Positions 22,101-29,387 of a stretch of 64,000 nt of DNA are shown in pieces; within the stretch, counting starts at the first letter, position 1, and every line of letters begins with the position of its first letter. Source of the DNA: Morinoia aosen (Eukaryota > Arthropoda > Malacostraca > Amphipoda > Talitridae); contig CM059568.1 in assembly GCA_030386875.1 (NCBI GenBank), forward strand, positions 13,580,316 to 13,644,315. Reading direction: 5' to 3'. Under the pieces are notes generated by a model, which did not search any database, was not told the DNA's origin, and saw only the letters and a program-made list of their open reading frames with translations. The translations under genes were made by a program, and so were the position numbers.

Positions 22101-22856
22101 CACTGGAAAAATAGTGAATTCACAAAGTAACCAAAATAAAACTAGTATTTCCCTAGGATTTCATAAATGCATTGTTTTTCTAATCCATCCGGTACTGGGG
22201 GGAGTTAAGGAAGATTATGTTAGTACCTACGTTCAAAAATCACCCAGTATAGTTTAATAATTGGGAAGAAATCTTAAACGACAAGACATGTACATATAGT
22301 GAGCATATATTCTCAGACTCGCTTTTTGCATCTCGAGACGGTGCACCAGCAAAATAATCATTGCAGTCGTTCAATGTATGCGATATAGGAACAATATATT
22401 AAAATTCCATGTGAGAACTTAGAAACTTCAATGATCAGCACACCTTTTTCGATAGTATTAGAGCGCTTATAAGCTTCAATGACCTCTTACAACCCCTACT
22501 TTTTCCGTTCGTATTTGAGCATTTAGGAGCTTCATTGACCTGTAAACCTTACTTTCTTTAATTAGTATTAGAGTATTTAGAAGCTTCAATCACTAACAAC
22601 CCTTCCGTATGTCCAGGTCGTACATGACCCAATGAAGAACGCTGCTGTTGCGATAGTCGGAGTGAACAGTCCAGACGTGGCTTCGGCAGCCGGCGTGCCT
22701 TGTTCGTCTTCCTTGTGTGACCGCCTCAACTGGTTCAATGACTTCAACTTCGGTGATCCGAGCGGCGGTCGAATGTTCTGCTGCGCTGTGGACGACCTCA
22801 GGAAGGACGTCCCTCACGCCCCCAACTTGGGCGCCGTCAGACTGCTCACTGACTAA
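933..22856 (+). CDS. DNA/RNA non-specific endonuclease, crab duplex-specific nuclease / insect dsRNase family (gene span, 7 visible exons)
   Basis: Split gene with exons at 933-1165, 14582-14699, 15916-16047, 17711-17911, 18498-18647, 20332-20505 and 22617-22856, totalling 1248 nt or 415 residues plus stop. The first junction is phase 2 and all later ones are phase 0; every intron is GT-AG. The family cleaves nucleic acids with a His general base and one Mg2+ held by Asn. Here the His lies in FAKGHLAPEADF (His codon 18540-18542), the Asn in NAVPQWQ (18603-18605), and a following Glu in CLEYR at the start of exon 6. Paired cysteines and a C-terminal CCAVDDLR block are typical of the secreted arthropod branch; members act in gut or hepatopancreas and degrade dietary or foreign dsDNA/dsRNA. 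No signal peptide is visible, so at least one 5' exon is missing. Lys rather than Arg precedes the catalytic GH, which from memory matches crab duplex-specific nuclease rather than most insect dsRNases. All active-site residues are present, so it is probably functional. Confidence 0.85.
1166..1996 (+). other. Nuclease intron, part upstream of the Gypsy element
   Basis: Begins with consensus donor GTAAGT. AT-rich, with no open frame of note and no recognised repeat. The last four bases, CGTC (1993-1996), are the left copy of the Gypsy target duplication. Confidence 0.7.
1997..3625 (+). repeat. 5' LTR of the Gypsy element
   Basis: 1629 bp, unusually long for Gypsy. Ends TGTC...GACA are inverted. 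A TATAAA lies at 3334-3339 and may be the promoter core, with a GTAAGT-like splice donor near 3435. A short purine minisatellite with GGGTAGAG-type units lies near 2340-2370. Open frames of 60-92 codons inside are duplicated in the 3' LTR and are not taken as genes. Confidence 0.95.
3634..3651 (+). promoter_or_regulatory. Possible primer binding site of the Gypsy element
   Basis: Begins TGG (the complement of a tRNA 3' CCA) eight bases after the 5' LTR and reads TGGCAAAGATCAACG. Position and first three bases fit a PBS. I cannot name the tRNA, so this is tentative. Confidence 0.3.
3996..5018 (+). CDS. gag: Gypsy gag (capsid/nucleocapsid)
   Basis: 340 residues. The start is the ATG at 3996 in GCCACCATGCC, a perfect vertebrate-type Kozak context. 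The frame is open from a GTG at 3918, but there is no earlier ATG. The N-terminal and middle part is a retrotransposon gag (capsid-like) region. Next comes a long basic, Arg/His/Pro-rich stretch, and then a CCHC zinc knuckle, CVNCGRFGHLRANC, at about residues 311-324 for RNA packaging. The last codons overlap pol by 55 nt in the -1 frame, with a slippery site at 4994-5000. The frame is intact. Confidence 0.92.
   Translation: MPARGRRNNARGNGRVAPPQPEEEEVVNMPVVTSCVGAIGTKFRRGDDVGEHMARLKFLTGNLNNSEQVKAFFLCLGQQEAKECNLIIDTLTNLREAETWLRSYADQVEHPTQALFEIVTKKQTSREGVSEYLTRLERLYYENYLENPERVLVDLMWLGLRENITRPFRSDARPTTVQELRDMAIEVENRRIVPVPRETTEKREPERERAQRSERRPQHETARVGHTVRHSPPRPRGYRHEVPPWRERNRQIRHSPYHRRGNYEAPHWSEKGRLRSHQHQIYHTREPQPQPEVTPAPAMDLAQYKAVPPPCVNCGRFGHLRANCRMQQFAGQPKNGIGDR
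4964..8695 (+). CDS. pol: Gypsy pol polyprotein: protease, reverse transcriptase, RNase H, integrase
   Basis: 1243 codons, uninterrupted. The frame opens right after a TAA at 4961-4963 with a TTG, so it has no initiator of its own and must be reached by the -1 shift at 4994-5000. Domains in order: aspartic protease with LLDTGANICLV (active Asp about residue 40); RT with LPMGLKCSTSVYQR and YLDD (about 471-474); RNase H with SCDASNEGSGAVLAQ; integrase with an HHCC zinc site (HDSTIGAHQG...CMQCQ); the DDE core in GVDLIEMP, VSDRGTEF and NGMTERQNK; and a C-terminal GPY/F module (DWLGPYRVL). All catalytic motifs are intact, so the element may still be active. Confidence 0.96.
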   Translation: MQNATVCRTAKKRNRRPLAPIINPSVILQVNGTPVTALLDTGANICLVKERVVAGIKNASVKGTSTALKTIGEEPVPVLGKINVPIKVNGQKIVQRCFVVKENAFPGDLLIGVEVMNKVNAKLDFGKCRASFFGTHVNMFSAPGPTSPKILCVTREEASVTLAEDITVKPRAQTMVKCRADGKFNGKEVILEPRIKWAPYVGATAAKVQNGYVLMPVLNPFAEEIALTEGAIIATCHEISNEAATAEENNAENSEAENRRREQRFQQIDELDLSYLDAEKQGQVRNLLKEYHKTISADEMDIGHVKGVKYKILLSDYRPIQTKGWRIPYSSQEIIDKKVSEMIESGIVQESTSAWKNPLVLVKKPGGGHRVCLDLRAVSMRVINEHYPIPHIVGTLEEVAGKEYYSIVDAKSAFHQIELDEESKQYTAFQTRQGNFEFSRLPMGLKCSTSVYQRVICHVLKRQLGKFAAIYLDDVCVNSMTFESHLENLREVLHEFQCAGVKIGLDKCKYAQKQVKYLGCYISREGLIPDPKNVEAMQSYPRPTTARKVRSFVAALNFYRRFIPHFATTAAPLNALTKKGARFQWKEEHEQAFCKLKQLMIEAPVLKKPSLNETYYLSCDASNEGSGAVLAQKCEGKEQPIGYFSKRFNDAEKRYSITEREGLAVVAAVNHFSPYLYGNKFVVITDHTALKYLFKGKNTKNNRIMRWALTLSQYDFEVIYRPGTQNVVPDALSRNIANDNEEENPDDEAPKTVFVTTMINEAPNVQEAESSLQKENVRAEQLKDPVWGPVLRYLEGDKSGDAPSLALKSEIFTDGGILHFRKTQRKPNRTRHLIVVPDALREAAITLAHDSTIGAHQGRAKTWKKLMEFGYWINMARDVNKYVDSCMQCQKRKINNRICVSMGSFPEIDKPLDRIGVDLIEMPVSNEGHKYILTVVDHFSRYVAAFPLRSKTTEEVTRALTKFVTTYGPAKTLVSDRGTEFTSTLFRNVCERLKIKYYNTSAYHPQSNGMTERQNKNIKTVLSHLAASDQPSWHDALPWTCLALNTSYQSVIEEIPYYLFFGRDAEIPVVNWLKKPRMDYSLGDNYSAEVSARLHNAFKVVKAKSKASHDKSVQMKERGVKNNQVESGDIVLLHNPTGKAEAANAWPTDWLGPYRVLERNATNATIKALYSNRQERVHLDRLKVAFLRGEAFPGTSDVAAEPGNGNGYETIEREDEDLRTENHVSARAAFKERRSYNLRSRCR
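4994..5000 (+). promoter_or_regulatory. Slippery heptamer A AAA AAC for -1 frameshift into pol
   Basis: AAAAAAC is phased as X XXY YYZ against the gag frame: zero-frame codons are AAA (4995-4997) and AAC (4998-5000). It sits inside the 55-nt gag/pol overlap, 18 nt before the gag stop. A AAA AAC is an established -1 site in retroviruses such as MMTV. A 4-bp GGAG/CTCC stem (5007-5010 with 5019-5022) follows; I see no stronger stimulatory structure by eye. Confidence 0.85.
8696..11284 (+). other. Gypsy 3' internal region without long ORFs
   Basis: 2.6 kb between the pol stop and the 3' LTR. No env-like ORF is seen; the longest frames are below 85 codons. A short imperfect duplication is visible around 9654-9715 and 9735-9785 (GCACCATGTTC-GAAGA-TGCGGAGA shared). 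Near its end is an AATAAA followed by A12 (11212-11246), as if a polyadenylated cDNA end had been captured. Confidence 0.75.
11212..11246 (+). other. AATAAA plus A12 tract, possible captured mRNA 3' end
   Basis: AATAAA at 11212-11217 is followed 18 nt later by twelve A residues (11235-11246). This is the layout of a processed mRNA terminus. It lies inside the retrotransposon, about 40 nt before the 3' LTR, not in the LTR where the element's own poly(A) signal would be. Confidence 0.45.
11285..12915 (+). repeat. 3' LTR of the Gypsy element
   Basis: 1631 bp. It matches the 5' LTR except for two substitutions (near 11879 and 12068), one extra T in a T run near 12018 and one extra T before an A run near 12652. 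The sequence just upstream is not a typical polypurine tract, which is odd for an element that evidently transposed recently. Confidence 0.95.
12916..14581 (+). other. Nuclease intron, part downstream of the Gypsy element
   Basis: Starts with the right target duplication CGTC and ends with the acceptor CTCAG. AT-rich; no ORF or repeat recognised. Confidence 0.7.
14582..14699 (+). CDS. Nuclease exon 2
   Basis: A TTTCTCCTCAG acceptor precedes it and GTAATC follows. It encodes a strand-rich segment with VACPGS and AICASGN, the two-cysteine pattern of the N-terminal domain in this family. It joins exon 1 by completing a Thr codon, so the phase agrees across the 13.4-kb intron. Confidence 0.85.
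14700..15915 (+). other. Nuclease intron 2
   Basis: GT-AG intron of 1216 bp with no recognisable repeat or gene. Confidence 0.75.
15916..16047 (+). CDS. Nuclease exon 3
   Basis: 44 codons in phase 0, with a TACAG acceptor and GTGAGC donor. It begins DYDMSQLGCASAPKES and ends GFYPL. It was found by hand: its translation fills the gap between exons 2 and 4 exactly as expected from the family (Leu-Gly-Cys-x(4)-Lys-Glu motif). A cysteine usually present later in this segment is absent. Confidence 0.85.
16172..16276 (+). repeat. 21-bp tandem repeat, about 5 degenerate copies
   Basis: Units begin CTCAATTTATAAG at 16172 and 16193 and continue at 21-bp steps with CACAATTCATAAG, CTCAATTTATATG and ATCAATTTATAAC variants. 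Confidence 0.7.
16624..17091 (+). repeat. 52-bp minisatellite, 9 copies with a 3-unit higher-order pattern
   Basis: CTATTTAGAAAATAAGT recurs at exactly 52-bp steps (16624, 16676, 16728, 16780, 16832, 16884, 16936, 16988, 17040). Copies 1 and 4 are identical, copies 2 and 5 differ by one base, and copies 3 and 6 by about two, giving a 156-bp higher-order unit. The last three copies are more uniform. Confidence 0.92.
17711..17911 (+). CDS. Nuclease exon 4
   Basis: 67 codons in phase 0. The acceptor is CCCGTGCAG. It begins ISVSFDPDQQTNLYSRH, the family block in which a Cys usually precedes Phe-Asp; here it is Ser. It ends ILKIP before a weak donor, GTCAGC. The open frame continues eight nucleotides to a stop, so the donor placement rests on phase and on the homology of exon 5. 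Confidence 0.8.
17912..18497 (+). other. Nuclease intron 4
   Basis: 586-bp intron starting with the weak donor GTCAGC; no repeat recognised. Confidence 0.65.
18498..18647 (+). CDS. Nuclease exon 5 (active site)
   Basis: 50 codons in phase 0 with a TTTTCAG acceptor and GTGCGA donor. It carries the catalytic block: FAKGHLAPEADF with general-base His, MEQKATYHYINAVPQWQ with the metal-binding Asn, and FFNNKNWK. These are the most conserved residues of the superfamily and none is altered. Confidence 0.92.
18648..20331 (+). other. Nuclease intron 5
   Basis: GT-AG intron. Its distal part (about 19925-20120) holds one of two diverged copies of a roughly 200-bp repeat; the other copy is in intron 6. 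Otherwise nothing is recognised. Confidence 0.65.
19925..20120 (+). repeat. Diverged interspersed repeat, copy 1
   Basis: Shares GCTGCTGACC, AGTGGTCAC-like, AAATGAAGG-like and CAGTTTAAC blocks in the same order with 20596-20790. It is an old, unclassified direct duplication. Confidence 0.5.
20332..20505 (+). CDS. Nuclease exon 6
   Basis: 58 codons in phase 0, with a CTGACAG acceptor and consensus GTGAGT donor. It starts CLEYRVRKLA, where Glu is the conserved acidic residue downstream of the metal site. It continues through NVFTGTWQVLELPD, the family block with a Thr-Gly turn, and ends VMWK. Confidence 0.9.
20596..20790 (+). repeat. Diverged interspersed repeat, copy 2
   Basis: Direct partner of the copy at 19925-20120. 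Collinear blocks include CCGCCGGTG, ATTTTCA, GCTGCTGACC, GTGGTCAC and TTCAGTTTAAC. Confidence 0.5.
21903..21996. repeat. Imperfect inverted repeat
   Basis: GCCTTGAGTTGGTATAGATT on the left reappears inverted as AATCTACACCAACTCAAGGC on the right, separated by about 50 bp. It could be the core of a small fold-back element or a transcribed hairpin. Confidence 0.65.
22617..22856 (+). CDS. Nuclease exon 7 (terminal)
   Basis: 80 codons including the stop, after an acceptor TGTCCAG. Blocks seen are AVAIVGVNSPD, CSSSLCDRLNW and FCCAVDDLRKDVPHAP, the standard C-terminus with clustered cysteines. No canonical AATAAA was found close downstream; ATTAAA occurs near 23116. Confidence 0.92.
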   Translation, partial: VVHDPMKNAAVAIVGVNSPDVASAAGVPCSSSLCDRLNWFNDFNFGDPSGGRMFCCAVDDLRKDVPHAPNLGAVRLLTD

Positions 22857-25603
22857 CTCCTGGAACTTTCGCTCAGAGGCTGATAAAACATAATTTCGTT
22901 TCACGACAGGGGCATTTCGTATAATTTACTCGCTTAAATTGGAATCTTAAAAATTACTTAAAAAAATGATAGTTTTGAGTGTACTCGCATTTGTTCTTGG
23001 CACCGTTATTCGCAACATTTGGTTTAATTTTCTGCAGTGATTGACGTAAGGGGACCAACTTCATTAAGTTCAGTGTACTAGACGATGTGTAATAGTTGTT
23101 TTAGGTTAAGTGAATGATTAAATTTAATTCCCGCTTATCAACAACAAATTTTAGGCCATTTTTTGGAAAAAAATTATTTTGCCTGAGTTCATCTGAGTTG
23201 TGTGCCTTGAGTGCAACTCAGTAGCGTTTACGTTTTTAAGACTCAAAACAAAGATAATCGTCATGCTGACATTATCATATTATAGTTCGCCGTTTCTTCA
23301 GTGATGCTGACCCCAACCGTCAGAAAGTTGAGGTGAAACACGTAGGTGCTTAGAGTATTGCATCCCAACATTAACCGCTAATTTCTTTTCAAGTGTCAAC
23401 GTTTTTCCTTAATAATTTTGCTGATATATTTTAGAGTTATTTTAACTTACGTTTTCCTCTAGCGATCTTGGTGTTGTATTTCAGTCTTATTTTTGAACTT
23501 TTCTCGCGAGTGGGCTTCAACTGAGAACTTATTTCTCAGTCTCATTTTGTTTGTCTTCTCCTGTAGTTGTTTGTGGAAATTAGGCCTCCCTGTGCAACAA
23601 AATCCCTCGAAATCAAGTGTAAATCACCTAAATTTACACAACAGATGCATAAATACATAATTCCACCTATGGAAAAGTTTTTAGTCATAAAGTGAAAAGT
23701 AAAGTCGCACGCACATTTATTTACCTTGTTTATTATTTTCCCGAGAACTTTATCCATAAGTGTAGTTCTAGATATTTACTATAAATGCAGTACTAGATAG
23801 ATATATATGCAGCGTCCATGAAAACTTTTTTGATAGACACTCAAAGTTAACATTTTTGAGCACTTTGTTTTGATGCAACCTAATTTCGAACTGATAAATT
23901 AATAAAATTAAATACTTTGAAACACATTTTGTGATACGCGGTTTAAATGTGAATAAAGACAGCTTGTACTCTTGGGGAAAAAGGTAAGTCTGCATTAGTT
24001 GCTTTAATTTTAAACGAATTTCTCTTCCAAATCAATTTGTATTCTGTTGGACGTTAAATCCTTCAAACAATAATACAAGCATAACACCAAATAGAGCAAC
24101 CAACTTCGTATAGAAAATATACAGTTGTTTACCAATCAGCATTCATAATTTTTAAGAAGGCAATGAATCTAAAGAATAACACTTTTATGTCATCAATGTC
24201 ATTCAATAAAATTAATAAGATTTGCTGTACTTTTCATCTATATATCCCACTAATAATAATTCTAGATGCCCAATTCATCACAGTTTAATGGCAAGGGTCA
24301 CGGATTAGCTTCTTCTGGGCACCAATTACACATACAAAAAATCTTGTAAGAGAGTGGCCATGCATGACTTGGAATCACACATACAGTAACAAGTTACGCT
24401 GCGGTGACTTGCAATTCAAACAATCATACCTATAGCGTTGAACAAAACGGTAAATATTGGGAGTGGTATATTGAAGATACACTGAAACTTTATATGGAAG
24501 GAACCAAAACAGCTACAATGGAAGTAATACTCTTAATCGTCAGATAACCTAAAGTAATACCCATATTAGTTACTGTAATTTAATTCATCCAGTATAACAT
24601 ATCAACCATCCAAAAAAATTAGGATTACTGACATCGTAACGAAAATAAATTGAACCATTGTTTGAGATGTTATGAAATTTGTAGAAGCTCAAGAAATAGA
24701 AGTTCAGCTTTCAAGAATATCTTCAAGAAAAGTTTATTAGCGTTATAAATGCTGGGAAATCTAAAATATCATGCATTCAATGGTTCATAAACTCCTGTAA
24801 TCCTTATGTAGATTTTCTTTTTGCTGCCTATTTTGCCCAAACTTCCTCTTCAGGTTCATTTTGCTTCAGTTAATGCCTTCGTAACCTCTTGTCAGCTCTC
24901 CGTTTCATATCACATTTTGTATTCTTCTTGTCGTTCTTTCTGCTTACACATTTGCCTCACATTTTCCTGGTTTTCTGGCCGTTCACACTACCTTATCTTG
25001 GCCTGCAGTCTTATCTCTTCAATTGAGCCACGTGAAGAGCTCTAGTGACTCCGATCACCAAGTGATCACATGACTTCAACAAGATCAATGTAAAAACTCT
25101 GCCGTGGCATGTCCTATCTTTCTTCTGTTGGAATTCTCCGTAATTTTAGAGAAAATTTCATTGCAGAGGGAGGTGTCCACTAGCTGAGCAAGATGGGGTA
25201 AGTAGTAAAATTTTACTAAGATATAAAAACGTTTGGTTATTCCGTGAGATACACTGTACGTATGTAGGCTACCTCTGTATACAGGATACCGCTGAACAAT
25301 GCGAAAGTGCATACAATAATTAGTAAAGTGAATTATTCAGGATTCCCAAACCGTACGCGTAAGGTATGAATTTACTGTATTTAGAGCATCAGGTAATGAC
25401 ATGTGGTGAAAAAAACTGCTCCATGTAGGCTAGAACAAAGGATGTTTTATTCCATTCAATTCTGTAACACATCATCTTGTAAAATGTTTCTCCAAATGCC
25501 TTATAACTCACGTCGCATTGACTGCACGATATAAAACCACAAAACTTTCAAAGGCGAGTTGTAGGAGAGCACAAAACTATGTTAAATAATAACCTGAAAA
25601 GTG
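22857..25603. other. Downstream of the nuclease gene; no gene seen
   Basis: AT-rich stretch. The longest frames are about 75 codons, without coding character. Around 25480-25520 a short segment resembles the 3' part of the SINE at 40200-40470 (shared AAATGCCTTATAACT). Confidence 0.6.
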
Positions 25604-25833
25604 TTTGGATCTTTTCCACATAAGCCCCGCCACTAATGCAACTCACAAGTTCACCCACTTGTAAATTTTGAAATAATGCATAATGCATCGACTTCGAATG
25701 ACTCTCAAGCGAAAGATTAAAACATTCTTTCGTTTGAGAATAATTTGAAGTCGATGGGTGCATTATTTGAAAGTTACAAGTGGGAGAATATATGTGTTGC
25801 ATTAGTGGCGGGGCTTATCTGGAAAAGATCCAA
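25604..25833. mobile_element. Fold-back (long hairpin) element
   Basis: Arms of about 100 bp are imperfect reverse complements. The left arm starts TTGGATCTTTTCC and the right ends GGAAAAGATCCAA; both arms contain AAGCCCCGCCACTAATGCA or its complement. The loop is under 20 bp. The size and near-complete palindrome suggest a MITE or a young inverted duplication; transcription would give a long dsRNA hairpin. No target duplication was identified. Confidence 0.85.
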
Positions 25834-27077
25834 GTCTTTTAATGAGTGAATAATAATCTCAAAATAAATTTTCATAATATCAGTGAGTAAATTATTGGAT
25901 TTTAGATGTGTATTTCATCTGTTTATCTTACATTTCATTACACGACTTCAACGTGAAAATATCTCGTTGAGGAAGTACCACCAGCGACAGAACAGCCTAC
26001 CAACCAGTGAGAGAAACTGACAATAAGCAATGATCGGAAGTGCCCCCTTTGCCTGGGGAAGCGCCGATTCTGGGTTCAGCGACCTTCTCAAACAGTGTTG
26101 CCATTTTGTCTATTTGGCTTACAGAATTTTCAGGAACTGGTGGATTGCTCAAGAATTCTTGTATTAATGCTTAAGGAAATTTTTGGTTTAACTTCAGCGT
26201 TCTTACAAATTAATGTTGATTCTAAAACTCTACGCAGTTTGAAGGGGATCGATAAATCACACAAAAACTACAAATTCAGAGGTAGGAATTTTTCGTCGTT
26301 TCAGTGGTAACGTTGGCTCATAATAGACTTTTGGTATGGCTCTTAAGAACGTCATTTTATGAGTCATTAGGTACTCTAATGAATGAAATCTGTTTCAGAT
26401 TTTTCAGTAGGGTTTGCGGAATTCCCCATGCGTAACAGCCGTGCCTCTACCAACTCACAACTCAGTAAGTTACCCGAGCAGATTATTTGCTTGGAAACTT
26501 TTCCCCACACAAAACATGGCGTAGAAGTCGTGAGGTGCCCTAAAAATATTTCCTACACCCTGTCGCAAGCAAGTGAAGATTTTTTCACTTAAGTTTTCTA
26601 ATCTTCTTCGATACATAAGAAATTTTCTACTGGTATTTGATATCTGTTATCAACATCATTTTATATGTTAGAGAAAAACCGCATTACAATTGCGCATTAC
26701 AATCTACATAAAAGTACATGAAAAAGAACGTGAATCTTTATCCCATTAGGTTTATTCATTAATTTCACTTTTTATATTTGAAATACGACAGATCGACAAA
26801 ACTCACGGTTTTTTAGGAAGCGCATTTTATTTAGGCGACGTTACATTTGTAATATACATGCATGGACAAAAGAAGCCAAAGTAATTGAAGTTGAATAGTT
26901 GAAGGCAAAGTCTGAAGGAAAGGCCAACCTTTTTGTGAGAACAGAAATAAATTCATTCTAGCCCAAGGCTGACATTGGTATGATAAGGCCCTTTTTGGTA
27001 ACATATCTACGTACATACGAGCGTCTCAGCATCAGTGCATGCCTCGGAGGTCAATAGACCACGGACTAGACGTCTAA
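25834..27077. other. No gene seen
   Basis: AT-rich sequence without recognisable coding or repeat structure; frames of 60-71 codons appear random. Confidence 0.55.
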
Positions 27078-28219
27078 TTAAGGGGGTCCTCCCAGGCCCC
27101 TTTTCTCTCCGATGGTCATTTTTCATGTTGTTGTTGGAAAAGGACCTTTAGGTGTTGGACTATTAGGACCTAAAATTTTATGGCCCTACGGACAATAGAT
27201 CCCCCCCCCCCCCCAGGGGGTTTAGGGGACCAAAATCTTTAATTTTCGACCCTATATAAAAAGAAAACAAAAGAAGAAATAGAAAATTTGCGAGTGTACT
27301 TTTGTTGGATATGTTTCAAGGATTCTAAAACTGTCTTTGTTTTTGTTCTAGCATAAAAACTCAATGAGTTCTATTCTTTTGAAATAGCAATACCAATGGA
27401 CTAAAAACCAATATGTCATTTTTTTCAAAAACTAAGGCTTAAATGAAAAAAATGTATAGAAGAAATTGTGTTTCTTTTCAAAAGTTACATATTTTCTCAA
27501 CTTTCATACGAATCAGACTGAAAACAAAAAATTTCATAATTAATATGAAATAAGTAAAATAGTTTTTTTCTTCTTTTTCATTGAAAATTACAATTCACAC
27601 TGTGAATATGAAGTTATGTAAGGAGATTATCGAAATAAAAATGAAAACAGCATTCAATTACATAAATTTTCTATTATATTACAATTCAACAAAAACTTTT
27701 GTTTTTGGCCTGTAGTGAAGTTACTTATTTTCAACATTCAAAAGAATAGAAGTCGTTGATTTTTCATGCTAGGAAGAAAAAAAAGACAGTTTTAGAATCC
27801 TTGAAACATTACTAAAAAAAATGAGGTCTAATTTTTTCCATTTGTACATTTAATTTTTTTTTATCATAGTTCAAAACCAAAAATTTGTTCTGCTTTTATA
27901 TATATTGTGGTAAAATATCGCATATATAAAATAAAAAAGATTCAAATACAAAATCCCCGACCTTATTTTTGTTAGAAATGTTCCAAGGATTCCACAACTG
28001 TCTTTGTTTTCTTCCTAGCATAAAAAATTTTTGACTTCTATACTTTTGAAATATGTGTAAAATGACTGAAAAACTAATATTTCAAATTTTTCGGAAAAAC
28101 TAAGGCCTAAATACAAAAACTTCTCGAATAAAATATGTTTTTCTTTCCACAATACATATACTGGCCAAATTTCAGACCAATCGGATCAAAACTCAGTTTT
28201 GACGGGAGGACCCCCTTAA
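27078..28219. mobile_element. piggyBac-like non-autonomous DNA transposon
   Basis: Perfect 16-bp terminal inverted sequences TTAAGGGGGTCCTCCC (27078-27093) and its complement (28204-28219). The outer TTAA on each side is the target duplication of the piggyBac superfamily, leaving a GGGGGTCCTCCC TIR. No transposase ORF exists in the 1.1 kb. Inside, a module containing TTTCAAGGATTCTAAAACTG occurs near 27315 (direct), 27800 (inverted) and 27970 (direct, diverged). A C14 run lies at about 27200. Confidence 0.8.
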
Positions 28220-29387
28220 GGGTCTCTTATGCGGTAGATGATTGGAAATCGACGTGCTACAATAGAAAAATTTAAGCGTGAGCTAAAGATTCAATATATG
28301 GAATAGAATGCTCAATACTTTGCTAACATCCACCGATAAATACGGATAAAATAAATCATAATTGTACCCTCTCAACAGTTGCTTCCTAGCTCTAAAGTTC
28401 ATTTGACAGCTGCTCGTGTCACACAGTAGCCAAGTCGGAAGCCTGCATGCTTTCGTAATCAGGCACACCGTGTAAATTTGATGAATAAAAACTGTAATGG
28501 TTATTTTAAGCGTTCCGCTAAAACTTAATGTTTATTTCATTTTGTTGGTGTTACGACTGAACGTAACTTATTCCGATGATTAAATTTGTGTCCTTGTAGT
28601 ATGAATTAGAATTAAAATTTATTGATATGTTTGACCACCATTGGATTTAGCTTACTCCGTGATCACGTCCCGAAAATAAAATTCATATTGTTTTGATAGT
28701 TCCCCATAAATTTACCCCGGCTCTCCTAAGCCCTTTTTAATCTACTGTATGCTTTACAACACAGTATCCGAAGAGAAGGGAATCATTATTTTTTAATGCC
28801 TTTAACCTCCTCATAAACAATGTTTCCGAGCGTTTTGCGCTTTCGATAGTAACATTTTAAAAAATGTCACGAATATTGGTAATAATAAAATAAAGAGTAA
28901 TTTAGCGTAAATAACATCAATATTACTACTTAAATAATCTCCATGATGAAAACATTCAAATTCGATTCATATGAGTGAAGAAAAAACCTGCTTTGTGGGT
29001 TCCTCACGGAAAATGTTCAGACTTAGTAATCATATATGAACTTTTTCGCAACCTTAAGTGTACACAATCATAGATGTACTTATGCGCAATCATAGATTGT
29101 ACTTGCAATAATAAATGTGCTTTTTCCTAAAGTTTCTCTGCTTTCTTCAACGAGATTATACTATTTTTTCTGAAAGTTATCACTGCGACACCGCACAACC
29201 CATGCACTATGTTGATATCCCATATTTAGAGTAGTTTTAAATCTATTAGAAAATTTAGTGGGCAAATCGAACACATTTAGAATCTTTGGGAATCGGTTCT
29301 TCTTTCTCAAAAATGTAAAAGATAACCATTTCAAAATTCAAACCTGGTCCATGCAAAGGTAATTTAAAATGTATTTACAAGATATTA
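28220..29387. other. No gene seen
   Basis: AT-rich spacer between the piggyBac-like element and LINE copy A. No coding or repeat structure recognised. Confidence 0.55.

Larger units (their letters stand above)
20506..22616 (+). other. Nuclease intron 6
   Basis: GT-AG intron of 2.1 kb with a diverged interspersed repeat near its start and an imperfect inverted repeat at 21903-21996. No gene seen. Confidence 0.65.

Noticed and set aside
22593-22904. 103-codon minus-strand ORF
   Set aside because: Antisense of nuclease exon 7, whose plus-strand homology and splice site are clear.
26095-26592. Two plus-strand ORFs of about 70 codons
   Set aside because: No domain, splice or homology signal; sequence composition is that of the surrounding intergenic DNA.
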